This document shows, in pieces, positions 20,812 through 28,642 of a stretch of DNA of 64,000 nt. Origin of the DNA: Clostridium aestuarii (lineage in GTDB: Bacteria; Bacillota; Clostridia; Clostridiales; Clostridiaceae); the NCBI RefSeq assembly GCF_026735135.1, contig NZ_JAPQER010000008.1:62001-126000 (forward strand). The letters run 5' to 3'. The notes under the pieces were generated by a model. That model saw nothing but the letters and a program-made list of their open reading frames with translations, made no database searches and was not told the origin of the DNA. Numbering within the stretch: position 1 is the stretch's first letter; every line of letters begins with the position of its first letter. The translations under genes were made by a program, and so were the position numbers.

Positions 20812-20896
20812 GGAGGAGTTCCCGAGTGGCCAAAGGGGGCAGACTGTAAATCTGTTGCGTTTCGCTTCGATGGTTCGAATCCATCTTCCTCCACCA
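20812..20896 (+). tRNA. tRNA-Tyr (GUA), copy 1
   Basis: 85 bases with the long variable arm of class II tRNAs (GTTGCGTTTCGCTTCG). Acceptor GGAGGAG pairs with TTCCTCC; anticodon GTA at 20846-20848; CCA encoded. Identical to the copy at 21042-21126. Confidence 0.96.
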
Positions 20897-20903
20897 AATA
20901 AAT

Positions 20904-20979
20904 GGGCGCATAGCTCAGCTGGGAGAGCACCTGCCTTACAAGCAGGGGGTCACAGGTTCGAGCCCTGTTGTGCCCACCA
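20904..20979 (+). tRNA. tRNA-Val (UAC)
   Basis: Acceptor GGGCGCA pairs with TGTGCCC (one G-T); anticodon loop CTTACAA gives TAC at 20937-20939; CCA encoded. Confidence 0.96.
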
Positions 20980-21041
20980 TTTAATTGGAATGATGTTGGT
21001 GTATAGTAAAGACTTTGTTACTTGTGTTGAGATTTAATTAG

Positions 21042-21126
21042 GGAGGAGTTCCCGAGTGGCCAAAGGGGGCAGACTGTAAATCTGTTGCGTTTCGCTTCGA
21101 TGGTTCGAATCCATCTTCCTCCACCA
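21042..21126 (+). tRNA. tRNA-Tyr (GUA), copy 2
   Basis: Base-for-base repeat of the tRNA-Tyr at 20812-20896, 62 bases after tRNA-Val. The flanking sequence is identical for only a few bases, so the duplicated unit is essentially the tRNA itself. Confidence 0.96.
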
Positions 21127-21154
21127 AAAGACATCAAATTAGATGTCTTTTTTA
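21127..21154 (+). terminator. Terminator of the tRNA cluster
   Basis: Stem AGACATC / GATGTCT with a 6-base loop followed by T6, immediately after the CCA of the last tRNA. Confidence 0.9.
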
Positions 21155-21209
21155 TTTGTAAATAAATTGTTAATTTGAATTACTTTTAGTAAAATGACAT
21201 ATAATATTA

Positions 21210-21238
21210 TTGACATGAATATTTTACTATGATAGCAT
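21210..21238 (+). promoter_or_regulatory. Probable promoter of the metK leader
   Basis: TTGACA, 17 bases, TAGCAT, about 50 bases upstream of the SAM riboswitch. Confidence 0.55.
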
Positions 21239-21287
21239 TAAGTTGTTTCTTAAATAAAAAATCAATAGATATTATGTAATAAATATA

Positions 21288-21390
21288 CTCTTATCGAGAG
21301 AGGTGGAGGGAATGGCCCTATGAAGCCCAGCAACCTGTACAATTTTGTACAAAGGTGCTAATTCCTGCAGAGAAATCTGCAAGATAAGAA
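21288..21390 (+). ncRNA. SAM-I (S-box) riboswitch aptamer
   Basis: Contains the conserved S-box blocks CTTATCGAGAGAGGTGGAGG, GAAGCCCAGCAACC and AAGGTGCTAATTCC. The P1 helix closes by TCTTATC (21289-21295) with GATAAGA (21383-21389). It precedes metK, whose product is SAM, so the logic is product feedback: bound SAM keeps P1 and frees the downstream terminator. Confidence 0.95.
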
Positions 21391-21402
21391 GAGCGCATTT
21401 AG

Positions 21403-21438
21403 CACCCTCTTCTCATCATAAGAAGAGGGTGTAATTTT
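21403..21438 (+). terminator. SAM-controlled terminator ahead of metK
   Basis: Perfect 11-bp stem CACCCTCTTCT / AGAAGAGGGTG with a 7-base loop, then TAATTTTATTT. The competing antiterminator is visible: AGAAGAG at 21387-21393, partly the 3' strand of P1, can pair with CTCTTCT at 21407-21413. Confidence 0.9.
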
Positions 21439-21460
21439 ATTTGTGAAAAGGAGATAAAAT

Positions 21461-22636
21461 ATGAAAAGATTATTTACTTCAGAATCAGTTACAGAAGGAC
21501 ACCCAGATAAAATGTGTGATCAAATTTCTGATGCTGTTTTAGATGCTATTTTAGCAAAAGATTCTCATGGTAGAGTTGCATGCGAAACAGCAGTTACTAC
21601 GGGTATGGTTATGGTTATGGGAGAAGTATCAACTAAATGTTATGTAGATATTCCTAAGATAGTTAGAGAAACAGTTAGGAAAATTGGATATACAAGAGCT
21701 AAATATGGATTTGATGCTGCTACTTGTTCAGTGATTACATCTATTGATGAACAATCACCAGATATAGCTATGGGTGTTAATGAAGCGTTAGAATCAAGAC
21801 AAGGTGAAAAAGATGAAGTGGAAGCAGTTGGAGCTGGAGACCAAGGTATGATGTTTGGTTATGCTACTAATGAAACTCCAGAGTATATGCCTCTTGCAAT
21901 AAGCATGGCTCATAAGCTTTCAAGAAGATTAACAGAGGTTAGAAAAAATAATACATTATCATATTTAAGACCAGATGGAAAAACTCAGGTTACTGTTGAA
22001 TATGAAGGAGAAAAACCTGTGAGAATAGATGCAGTAGTTGTTTCAACTCAGCATGGACCAGAGGCTTCTCAAGAACAAATACAAAAGGATATAATGCAGC
22101 ATGTAATAAAAGCAGTTATTCCTGAAAAATGGTTAGACGATAAAACAAAATATTATATTAATCCAACTGGAAGATTTGTAATTGGAGGACCTCAAGGTGA
22201 CTCTGGTTTGACAGGAAGAAAAATTATAGTTGATACTTATGGTGGAACTGGCAGACATGGTGGTGGTGCTTTTTCAGGAAAAGATCCAACTAAAGTAGAT
22301 AGATCGGCTGCATATGCTGCAAGATGGGTTGCTAAAAATTTAGTTGCTGCAGCAGTTGCAGATAAACTTGAAGTACAGTTAGCATATGCCATAGGTGTTG
22401 CTAGACCAGTATCAATAAGAGTGGAAACATTTGGAACAGAAAAAGTTTCAGAAGAAAAAATAATTGAAATTGTAAATAAAGTATTTGATTTAAGACCAGG
22501 TGCGATTATACAAGAGTTAGATCTAAGAAGACCTATATATAAACAAACAGCGGCATATGGTCATTTCGGAAGAACAGATGTAGATCTTCCATGGGAAAAA
22601 CTAGATAAAGTTGAAGATATAAAGAAATTACTATAA
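21461..22636 (+). CDS. metK: S-adenosylmethionine synthetase
   Basis: A 391-residue enzyme making SAM from methionine and ATP. N-terminal [18 protein letters not shown], the central [12 protein letters not shown] and [22 protein letters not shown] are the family signatures; full length. AAAAGGAGATAAA precedes the ATG. Expression is under the S-box riboswitch in its leader. Confidence 0.97.
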   Translation: MKRLFTSESVTEGHPDKMCDQISDAVLDAILAKDSHGRVACETAVTTGMVMVMGEVSTKCYVDIPKIVRETVRKIGYTRAKYGFDAATCSVITSIDEQSPDIAMGVNEALESRQGEKDEVEAVGAGDQGMMFGYATNETPEYMPLAISMAHKLSRRLTEVRKNNTLSYLRPDGKTQVTVEYEGEKPVRIDAVVVSTQHGPEASQEQIQKDIMQHVIKAVIPEKWLDDKTKYYINPTGRFVIGGPQGDSGLTGRKIIVDTYGGTGRHGGGAFSGKDPTKVDRSAAYAARWVAKNLVAAAVADKLEVQLAYAIGVARPVSIRVETFGTEKVSEEKIIEIVNKVFDLRPGAIIQELDLRRPIYKQTAAYGHFGRTDVDLPWEKLDKVEDIKKLL

Positions 22637-22713
22637 ATATAGTTTTAGATTTAGAGTAAATGAAACAATTTGTTAAATTAACATATGTATAAAATGTTGT
22701 CGATGTATAAATT

Positions 22714-22750
22714 AAAAGCTAGTGTCTATGAAGAGGCACTAGCTTTTATT
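22714..22750 (+). terminator. Terminator after metK
   Basis: Perfect 11-bp stem AAAAGCTAGTG / CACTAGCTTTT with a 12-base loop, ending in T-rich sequence. Confidence 0.88.
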
Positions 22751-22872
22751 AATTGTTTATAAGAAAAGAATTATGTAAAAAATAATATATAGTAGTTGAG
22801 TAATTAACAATATTTATTTTATAATTAAATAAGTATAAAGAATATAGGTAAATGAATTTTAGGAGCGATTTT

Positions 22873-25122
22873 ATGGATGAAATACAAGGAACAGTAGATG
22901 ATATAATTTTTCAAAATGAAGATAATGGGTATACAGTAGCCCATGTAAAGGAAAAAAAGAAAAATATAACAATAACTGGATGTATACCTTATATTGTTGA
23001 AGGACAGAATTTAAAAATAAAAGGTGAATGGGTTCTTCACCCACAATTCGGACAACAATTTAGAGTTATATCTTGTGAAGAAGTAGTGCCGAGTTCCCTT
23101 GATGGAATAGAGAAGTACTTGTCATCTGGTGTTATATCAGGAATTGGACCTGTTACTGCAAAAAAAATTGTAGAATATTTTGGGCAAGAAACGCTAAAGA
23201 TACTTGATGAAGATATAGGAAGATTGAAAGAAATAGATGGTATAGGAAACAAAAAGGTAGAGACGATAGCTAAAACTTATTCTAAACAAAGAGAAGTACG
23301 AAACATAATGATGTTTCTACAGACTTATGGTGTAACTGTAAAACAATGTGTTAAAGTACATAAAAGATATGGAGAAAATTCTATAAATATTGTAAAAGAA
23401 AATCCTTATGCTTTGACAGATGAAATAGCTGGTATTGGGTTTAAAACTGCTGATAAAATAGCTAGAAATTTAGGAATAGAAATTGATTCGCCTTACAGAA
23501 TACAATGTGGTATAAGGTATATAGTAAACCAGTTTTGTAGTATGGGTAATACTTATATGACTCTTGATAAATTGTTAAAGGAAGCAAAAAAAGTACTTGG
23601 AGTAGCGCAAGGTGTTATAGAGAAAAATATACAGGAAAATGTACTAGATGGTAAATTAAAGGTAGAAGATATAGAAAAAAAAGAATGCGTTTTTACTATG
23701 CCTTATTATTATTGTGAATTATCAGTTACTAGTAAGATATTAACGCTTACAACTAGTGCTTATAGTGATTTAAAAATAAATGTTGATGGAGAAATTAAAA
23801 AATTTGAAGAAGAAAATAAGATTGAGTTTGCAAAGACACAAGTTGAAGCCATAAAGGGAGCATTTCAAAATGGAATTGAAATAATAACTGGTGGTCCAGG
23901 TACTGGTAAAACAACAATAATTAAATGTATAACAGAAATATTTGAAGCGGCGGCAATGACTGTATTTATGGCAGCACCTACAGGAAGAGCAGCAAAACGA
24001 ATGGCGGAGGCTACAGGTAGAGAAGCAAAAACAATACATAGATTATTAGAACTTGGGTTCAACAATGAAGATGATAGGGATTTTTTAAAAAGTGAAGAAT
24101 CTCCTCTGCAATGTGATGTGTTGATAATCGATGAAGCATCTATGATAGATATTTTACTTATGAACAATCTTCTTAAGGCGGTACCTATGGGAACAAGACT
24201 TATAATTGTTGGTGATGCAGATCAACTTCCATCTGTAGGGCCTGGAAATGTATTAAGAGATTTAATACAAAGTAAATGTGTTAAGGTTGTTAGGCTTAAA
24301 GATATTTTTAGGCAAGCTGAAAAAAGTATGATTGTGGTTAATGCACATAAGATAAATAGTGGAGAAATGCCTATTCTAAATAAGAAAAACAAGGATTTTT
24401 ATTTTTTAAAATGTAATAATGAAGAGGAAATATTGGATACTTTAATAGGGTTAATTAATAAAAGACTTCCTAAATTTAATGAAAAATGGAATAAGATTAA
24501 AGATATACAGATTTTATCTCCTATGAGAAAAGGTACACTTGGAATAAAAAATCTAAACATAAGGCTTCAGCAGGTGTTGAATTCTAAAAGTAAGGATAAG
24601 GAAGAAATGGAGTTTAAAGATATTATTTTTAGAGTTGGAGATAAAGTAATGCAGACTAAAAATAATTATAATTTGAAATGGACTAGGATAAAAGGAGAAG
24701 GAGAAAAAGAAGGTGTTGGTGTTTTTAATGGTGATATAGGGTACATAGATTCAATTGATGATGAAAGAGTAACTGTTATATTTGAAGATGATAAAAAAAT
24801 TATTTATGATAATATGTATTTAGATGAACTTGAACTAGCGTATGCGATGACTGTTCATAAAAGTCAAGGAAGTGAATTCCCAGTTGTAATAATGCCAATG
24901 TTTATGGGACCACCACTTCTTATGAATAGAAATTTGTTTTATACAGGAATTACTAGAGCAAAGCAAATGGTAGTTTTAGTAGGTCTTTCAAAGGCTGTAC
25001 ATTTTATGATTAATAATAATAAAAGTTTTGAAAGATATTCATCACTTAAATGGAGAATATTGAATATATTAGATGGGAATATATTCAGTTCTGATGAAAA
25101 TTTTGTTGAGGAGGATAAGTAA
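22873..25122 (+). CDS. recD2: RecD2 (RecD/TraA-type) DNA helicase
   Basis: A 749-residue superfamily 1B helicase. It begins with the OB-like N-terminal domain found in RecD2, then helix-hairpin-helix repeats (SSGVISGIGPVTAKKI, LKEIDGIGNKKVE, EIAGIGFKTADKIA), then the motor: Walker A GGPGTGKT at 340-347, DEASM, and motif VI-region AYAMTVHKSQGSEF. RecD2 proteins act outside RecBCD as 5'-3' helicases in repair. The ATG at 22873 follows AGGAG by 7 bases; an ATG at 22852 lies before that site. The C-terminal end carries the ribosome-binding site of the next gene. Confidence 0.93.
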   Translation: MDEIQGTVDDIIFQNEDNGYTVAHVKEKKKNITITGCIPYIVEGQNLKIKGEWVLHPQFGQQFRVISCEEVVPSSLDGIEKYLSSGVISGIGPVTAKKIVEYFGQETLKILDEDIGRLKEIDGIGNKKVETIAKTYSKQREVRNIMMFLQTYGVTVKQCVKVHKRYGENSINIVKENPYALTDEIAGIGFKTADKIARNLGIEIDSPYRIQCGIRYIVNQFCSMGNTYMTLDKLLKEAKKVLGVAQGVIEKNIQENVLDGKLKVEDIEKKECVFTMPYYYCELSVTSKILTLTTSAYSDLKINVDGEIKKFEEENKIEFAKTQVEAIKGAFQNGIEIITGGPGTGKTTIIKCITEIFEAAAMTVFMAAPTGRAAKRMAEATGREAKTIHRLLELGFNNEDDRDFLKSEESPLQCDVLIIDEASMIDILLMNNLLKAVPMGTRLIIVGDADQLPSVGPGNVLRDLIQSKCVKVVRLKDIFRQAEKSMIVVNAHKINSGEMPILNKKNKDFYFLKCNNEEEILDTLIGLINKRLPKFNEKWNKIKDIQILSPMRKGTLGIKNLNIRLQQVLNSKSKDKEEMEFKDIIFRVGDKVMQTKNNYNLKWTRIKGEGEKEGVGVFNGDIGYIDSIDDERVTVIFEDDKKIIYDNMYLDELELAYAMTVHKSQGSEFPVVIMPMFMGPPLLMNRNLFYTGITRAKQMVVLVGLSKAVHFMINNNKSFERYSSLKWRILNILDGNIFSSDENFVEEDK

Positions 25123-25127
25123 TAAAA

Positions 25128-26150
25128 ATGCATTTTAAAAATTCAAAGTTTACTTTAGAAAAAGAAAAAATAAGTAAGCAGATATTGGATTGGAATTTTA
25201 GTAAAGAAAAATTTTTGAATGTAATATCTCCTCCATATAATTCAACTGAAATTTTTATGGGTATAATATTGTATTTTGTTAATAATAATAAAAGGGTTTT
25301 ATATGTGACTAACGAAGATAGTCTATATATTGATATTCTTTATAGAATAAAAGAAGTGAGCAAGTTTAGAAGATATTCTTATTTTAGAGAAAATGGTGAC
25401 TATGGTAGTGCTCTTTTGGTGGTTTCACAGTATGAGAGATTAAAGAAGCTTAAAGATAAATTTGATTTAGTTATTTATGATGATATAAACAGTTTTCCTA
25501 TGTATTCGAAGAATGAAATTATTAAAGGTTTGAAGACTATGTGTGCCAGTGATGGTAAAGTGATTTCTTTTTCAATAGAAAAAATCTTTGAAAACAAAAG
25601 AGAAATAATTTTACCAGTAAGAGAGAATTGTTATCCGATAATAGAACCTAAATTTATTGGTACAAGAATAGATATGAATAAGGATATTCCTTATGTTGTT
25701 TATGAATATTTTAAGTGGTCTGTTAATATAAAACATAAGGTTATTGTATATGTTCCTGACGAAGAAAAAATTATTAATGTTTATAAATATTTATATAAAT
25801 ATTGCAGTAGGCTTAATAAAAATATATTTACATTCATAAAAAAGAAAAATGATGATAAAATGTTTTTGAATTTCATAAGAATGAAAAAAGGAATAATTAT
25901 AACTAATGATTTTAAAGACTTATATGCTAATTTTAATAATATCAATATTATGGTGTTTTTTGCTAATGATAAATTATTTGATTATAAAAAATTAGTTTAT
26001 TTTTGTGGAAAGGTAGGAAGAAGTGAAAGAAGACATAAGGGAGAAGTTATATTTTTAGGAAACAGTGAAACAGAAGATATCGATATTACTAAAAATATAA
26101 CTAGACATTTTAATAAAGAAGCATGGGAAATGGAATTATTAAAAGTTTAA
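25128..26150 (+). CDS. ComFA-like helicase homologue lacking the Walker A motif
   Basis: A 340-residue protein without an intact enzyme motif. Aligned by eye to ComFA, the block before strand KRVLYVT should read GxGKTE but is PPYNSTE (residues 35-41), so the ATP-binding lysine is gone. The DEVDAFP box appears as DDINSFP (118-124). The C-terminal helicase half is recognisable: GIIITNDFKDLYANFNN, then CGKVGRSERRHKGEVIFLG (residues 293-311), which parallels ComFA's AGRVGRS with the arginine finger. The Cys4 zinc region of ComFA is absent. It sits between recD2 (5-base gap) and comFC (28-base overlap), where comFA is expected. Probably a non-hydrolysing remnant or structural partner of ComFC. Confidence 0.6.
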   Translation: MHFKNSKFTLEKEKISKQILDWNFSKEKFLNVISPPYNSTEIFMGIILYFVNNNKRVLYVTNEDSLYIDILYRIKEVSKFRRYSYFRENGDYGSALLVVSQYERLKKLKDKFDLVIYDDINSFPMYSKNEIIKGLKTMCASDGKVISFSIEKIFENKREIILPVRENCYPIIEPKFIGTRIDMNKDIPYVVYEYFKWSVNIKHKVIVYVPDEEKIINVYKYLYKYCSRLNKNIFTFIKKKNDDKMFLNFIRMKKGIIITNDFKDLYANFNNINIMVFFANDKLFDYKKLVYFCGKVGRSERRHKGEVIFLGNSETEDIDITKNITRHFNKEAWEMELLKV

Positions 26151-26803
26151 AATATTTAGTTAAATGCATAAATGAAGTAATATATAGTGATGCAAGGGAA
26201 TGTATTATTTGCAATGGCTATATTAAAGAGGAAGAATTGCTTTGTGGTAAATGTTCGGCAAGCGTAAAAATATGTAATAATTCTCTTGAAATTATTAATG
26301 ATGGTATAAAGATAGTATGTTATAGTTCAGCGTACTATTCTTCCATAATAAAAGAACTGATAATAAGGTTAAAATACAAAAATGATTTTAAAGCTGGAGA
26401 GGTTTTAGCTAAATATATGATTAATACAATTAAATTACAAGAGATTAAATTTGATGTAATTACGTATGTCCCATCAACTAGAGAGGCTATTAAAAAAAGA
26501 GGATATAATCAAAGTGAGTATTTGGCTAAAATTATAGGAAATGAAATGAATAAAAAGGTTTATAGAATTTTAAAAAAGACTAAAAATACTAAGGATCAAA
26601 TAGGCTTAAATGAAGAAGAAAGATGGTTGAACTTGAAAAATTCCTTTAGGAGTATAAGGTACATGCAAATAGAAAGTAAAACAGTATTGTTAATAGATGA
26701 TGTTGTAACTACAGGAGCTACGAGCTTTTATTGTGCTAAAAATTTACTTGAAAATGGAGCCAAAGAAGTGTTGGTATTAACAGCAGCAAGGAGTAATATA
26801 TAA
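26123..26803 (+). CDS. comFC: ComFC family amidophosphoribosyltransferase-like competence protein
   Basis: A 226-residue protein with an N-terminal four-cysteine zinc module (Cys27, 30, 41, 44) and a phosphoribosyltransferase domain: YVPSTREAIKKRGYNQ and the PRPP loop LIDDVVTTGAT at 190-200. In transformable bacteria ComFC works with ComFA in single-stranded DNA uptake or processing. It begins inside the preceding gene (28-base overlap), suggesting coupled translation. The upstream ribosome-binding site is weak, fitting coupling. Confidence 0.88.
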   Translation: MGNGIIKSLKYLVKCINEVIYSDARECIICNGYIKEEELLCGKCSASVKICNNSLEIINDGIKIVCYSSAYYSSIIKELIIRLKYKNDFKAGEVLAKYMINTIKLQEIKFDVITYVPSTREAIKKRGYNQSEYLAKIIGNEMNKKVYRILKKTKNTKDQIGLNEEERWLNLKNSFRSIRYMQIESKTVLLIDDVVTTGATSFYCAKNLLENGAKEVLVLTAARSNI

Positions 26804-26943
26804 ATATATCCACTGTTCATTATAACATAAAAATAATATTATTTCCTCCTATAAATCGTATAACAAAATAGAAAGAAAGCAAGAAAAGGTAAAGAATAAT
26901 AGTCTAAATTTATTAAATATTTTGTAAATTCAAATTATTGCAC

Positions 26944-26972
26944 TTGTTATTGATATCATTTAGTAATAGAAT
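26944..26972 (+). promoter_or_regulatory. Likely hpf promoter
   Basis: TTGTTA, 17 bases, TAGAAT, about 70 bases before the hpf start. The remaining gap sequence from 26804 shows no gene. Confidence 0.45.
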
Positions 26973-27042
26973 GTAATAAAGAAGAATAAATCAATATTTT
27001 TTTTAGACATAATAAAAGATATACGGGAAAGGGGCTGGCTTT

Positions 27043-27576
27043 ATGAATATAAAAGTAATTGGCAAAAATATAACTGTAACAGAAGGATTAAAAAATTCAA
27101 TCGAAAAAAAATTATCAAAATTAGAAAAATACTTCAGTCCAGAAATAGAAGCAAATGCAACTTTGAGTGTGCAAAAGAGTAGACACATAGTTGAAGTGAC
27201 AATACCTTTTAATGGAGTTATTTTAAGAGGTGAAGAAGTTAGTGAAGATATGTATGCATCAATAGATATGGTTTTAGAAAAAATAGAAAGACAAATAAGA
27301 AAACAAAAAACTAAATTAGAAAGAAAGAAATATGGAGATTCATTAAAGTTTCAATTTATACCCCAATACGTTCCTACTGAGGATGAAAATGTGGAATCTA
27401 AAATAGTTAAATTCAAAAGATTCCCAATGAAGCCTATGAATAATGAGGAAGCAATTCTTCAATTAGAACTTTTGGATCATAATTTCTTTGTATATATTAA
27501 TGCGGATACTAATGAAGTTAATGTTTTATATAAAAGAAAAGATGGACAATATGGTTTAATAGAACCAGCATTTTAA
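27043..27576 (+). CDS. hpf: Long-form ribosome hibernation promoting factor
   Basis: A 177-residue protein. The N-terminal half (MNIKVIGKNITVTEGLKNSIEKKLSKLEKYF) is the S30AE domain that sits in the ribosomal A/P sites; the C-terminal half (KPMNNEEAILQLELLDHNFFVYINAD) is the dimerisation domain that makes 100S ribosomes. Length identifies the long form typical of Firmicutes. GGGAAAGGGG precedes the ATG. It stands before secA and prfB as in B. subtilis. Confidence 0.95.
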   Translation: MNIKVIGKNITVTEGLKNSIEKKLSKLEKYFSPEIEANATLSVQKSRHIVEVTIPFNGVILRGEEVSEDMYASIDMVLEKIERQIRKQKTKLERKKYGDSLKFQFIPQYVPTEDENVESKIVKFKRFPMKPMNNEEAILQLELLDHNFFVYINADTNEVNVLYKRKDGQYGLIEPAF

Positions 27577-27579
27577 AAT

Positions 27580-27606
27580 AAAGGAGGATAAATCCTCCTT
27601 TTATTA
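27580..27606. terminator. Bidirectional terminator between hpf and the HAD-like gene
   Basis: Perfect 9-bp stem AAAGGAGGA / TCCTCCTTT with a 4-base loop and T-rich flank on both strands. It reaches the stop codon of the convergent gene. Confidence 0.88.
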
Positions 27607-28365
27607 TTTGTTTAAAAAAGTAGCTAAATTTTTAAAATTATCTACTACTAAATCTGCATCATAAGCAGAGTTTAAGTAATGATCAAAAGTAGTTCCGTTG
27701 TTTAGTGTCAAAATAAGCCTACATCCCATTCTTTGATACTGTATATAATCATCTCTTAATAAATTTGTTACAACAACAGTACTTTTAGGTTGAATGTTTA
27801 ATTGTTTAAACAAATTATGACTATTATATGTATATGGCATATCTGGAATAATGATTCTTTCCTTAAATTTAGATTTAATTTGTTTTATTATACAAACAGT
27901 ACTGCATTTTTCACAATTCAATGATCTGTTAATACATAAATTAGAAGATAATACTATTGGGCAATGAGTTTTACTTATCGATTTTAGTGAACTTTCTTTT
28001 ATTTTTTTTGTTTTAATAAAAATTAAGGTTGGATTAATATAATCTATATTTATTCCTAAAGTATCTAAATCTTGAAAATCATCAGAATTACTTATGGGAT
28101 ATACTGAGAAATCTCTGTATATATCTTTGTAATAATTAGTAATGAGATAACTAGGAGTCATAACATTACTGTAAGTACAAGGAATGTTTCTAGAAGCTAA
28201 CTTATTGTAGAAAGTATTCCTGCTTATGTCACAATTATGAGTAAAAAAGTAACAATTATTTAAAGAAAGTTTATTTAAAAAAGATAAAGTTGAAGGATCA
28301 ATATTTTTATCAGATAATGTTATACTTTCTATGTAGAATATAAAATAAGGTTGTTCAGGTAGCAT
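27604..28365 (-). CDS. NagD-like HAD-fold protein without catalytic aspartates, with a Cys4 cluster
   Basis: A 253-residue protein alignable by eye along its length with NagD/AraL-type HAD phosphatases: FFTHNCDISRNTFYNKL corresponds to the TNNSSR motif region, VMTPSYLITNYY to the cap start, and VVVTNLLRDDYIQYQRMGCRLILTLNNGTT to the GDxxxTDI-NAG-TGVTT segment. The nucleophile motif DLDGT is replaced by YIESI (residues 11-15), and the conserved cap-following lysine is missing, so phosphatase activity is unlikely. In the cap there is an inserted cluster Cys144-x6-Cys151-x2-Cys154-x3-Cys158 that could bind metal. The start at 28365 follows GGAAGTG; an ATG 15 bases upstream is the alternative. Function unknown. 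Confidence 0.55.
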   Translation of the reverse strand: MLPEQPYFIFYIESITLSDKNIDPSTLSFLNKLSLNNCYFFTHNCDISRNTFYNKLASRNIPCTYSNVMTPSYLITNYYKDIYRDFSVYPISNSDDFQDLDTLGINIDYINPTLIFIKTKKIKESSLKSISKTHCPIVLSSNLCINRSLNCEKCSTVCIIKQIKSKFKERIIIPDMPYTYNSHNLFKQLNIQPKSTVVVTNLLRDDYIQYQRMGCRLILTLNNGTTFDHYLNSAYDADLVVDNFKNLATFLNK

Positions 28366-28547
28366 AAATATCACTTCCATTTTTAAATTTTAGGAATATT
28401 CAATAAAATTAATAAAAAAACACAATATAGTACAACAAAAATATAGTAAATTAAAAATATAGTAAATTAAAAATAATGCTAATAATAATGATAACATAAA
28501 TTTAATATTTTATTAACATATGTAATTGTTTTTGAAAGTTATAATTG

Positions 28548-28576
28548 TTGAACCGTTTATAATTAGATGTTATAAT
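28548..28576 (+). promoter_or_regulatory. secA promoter
   Basis: TTGAAC, 17 bases, TATAAT, ending 66 bases before the secA ATG. The rest of the 28381-28547 gap is AT-rich with repeated ATAGTAAATTAAAAAT units and no gene. Confidence 0.75.
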
Positions 28577-28642
28577 ACAATCAATGTATTTAAAGTGAGA
28601 TAGTTACTTATAATAAAAAATAGTTAGTGAGGATGAAGTTAA

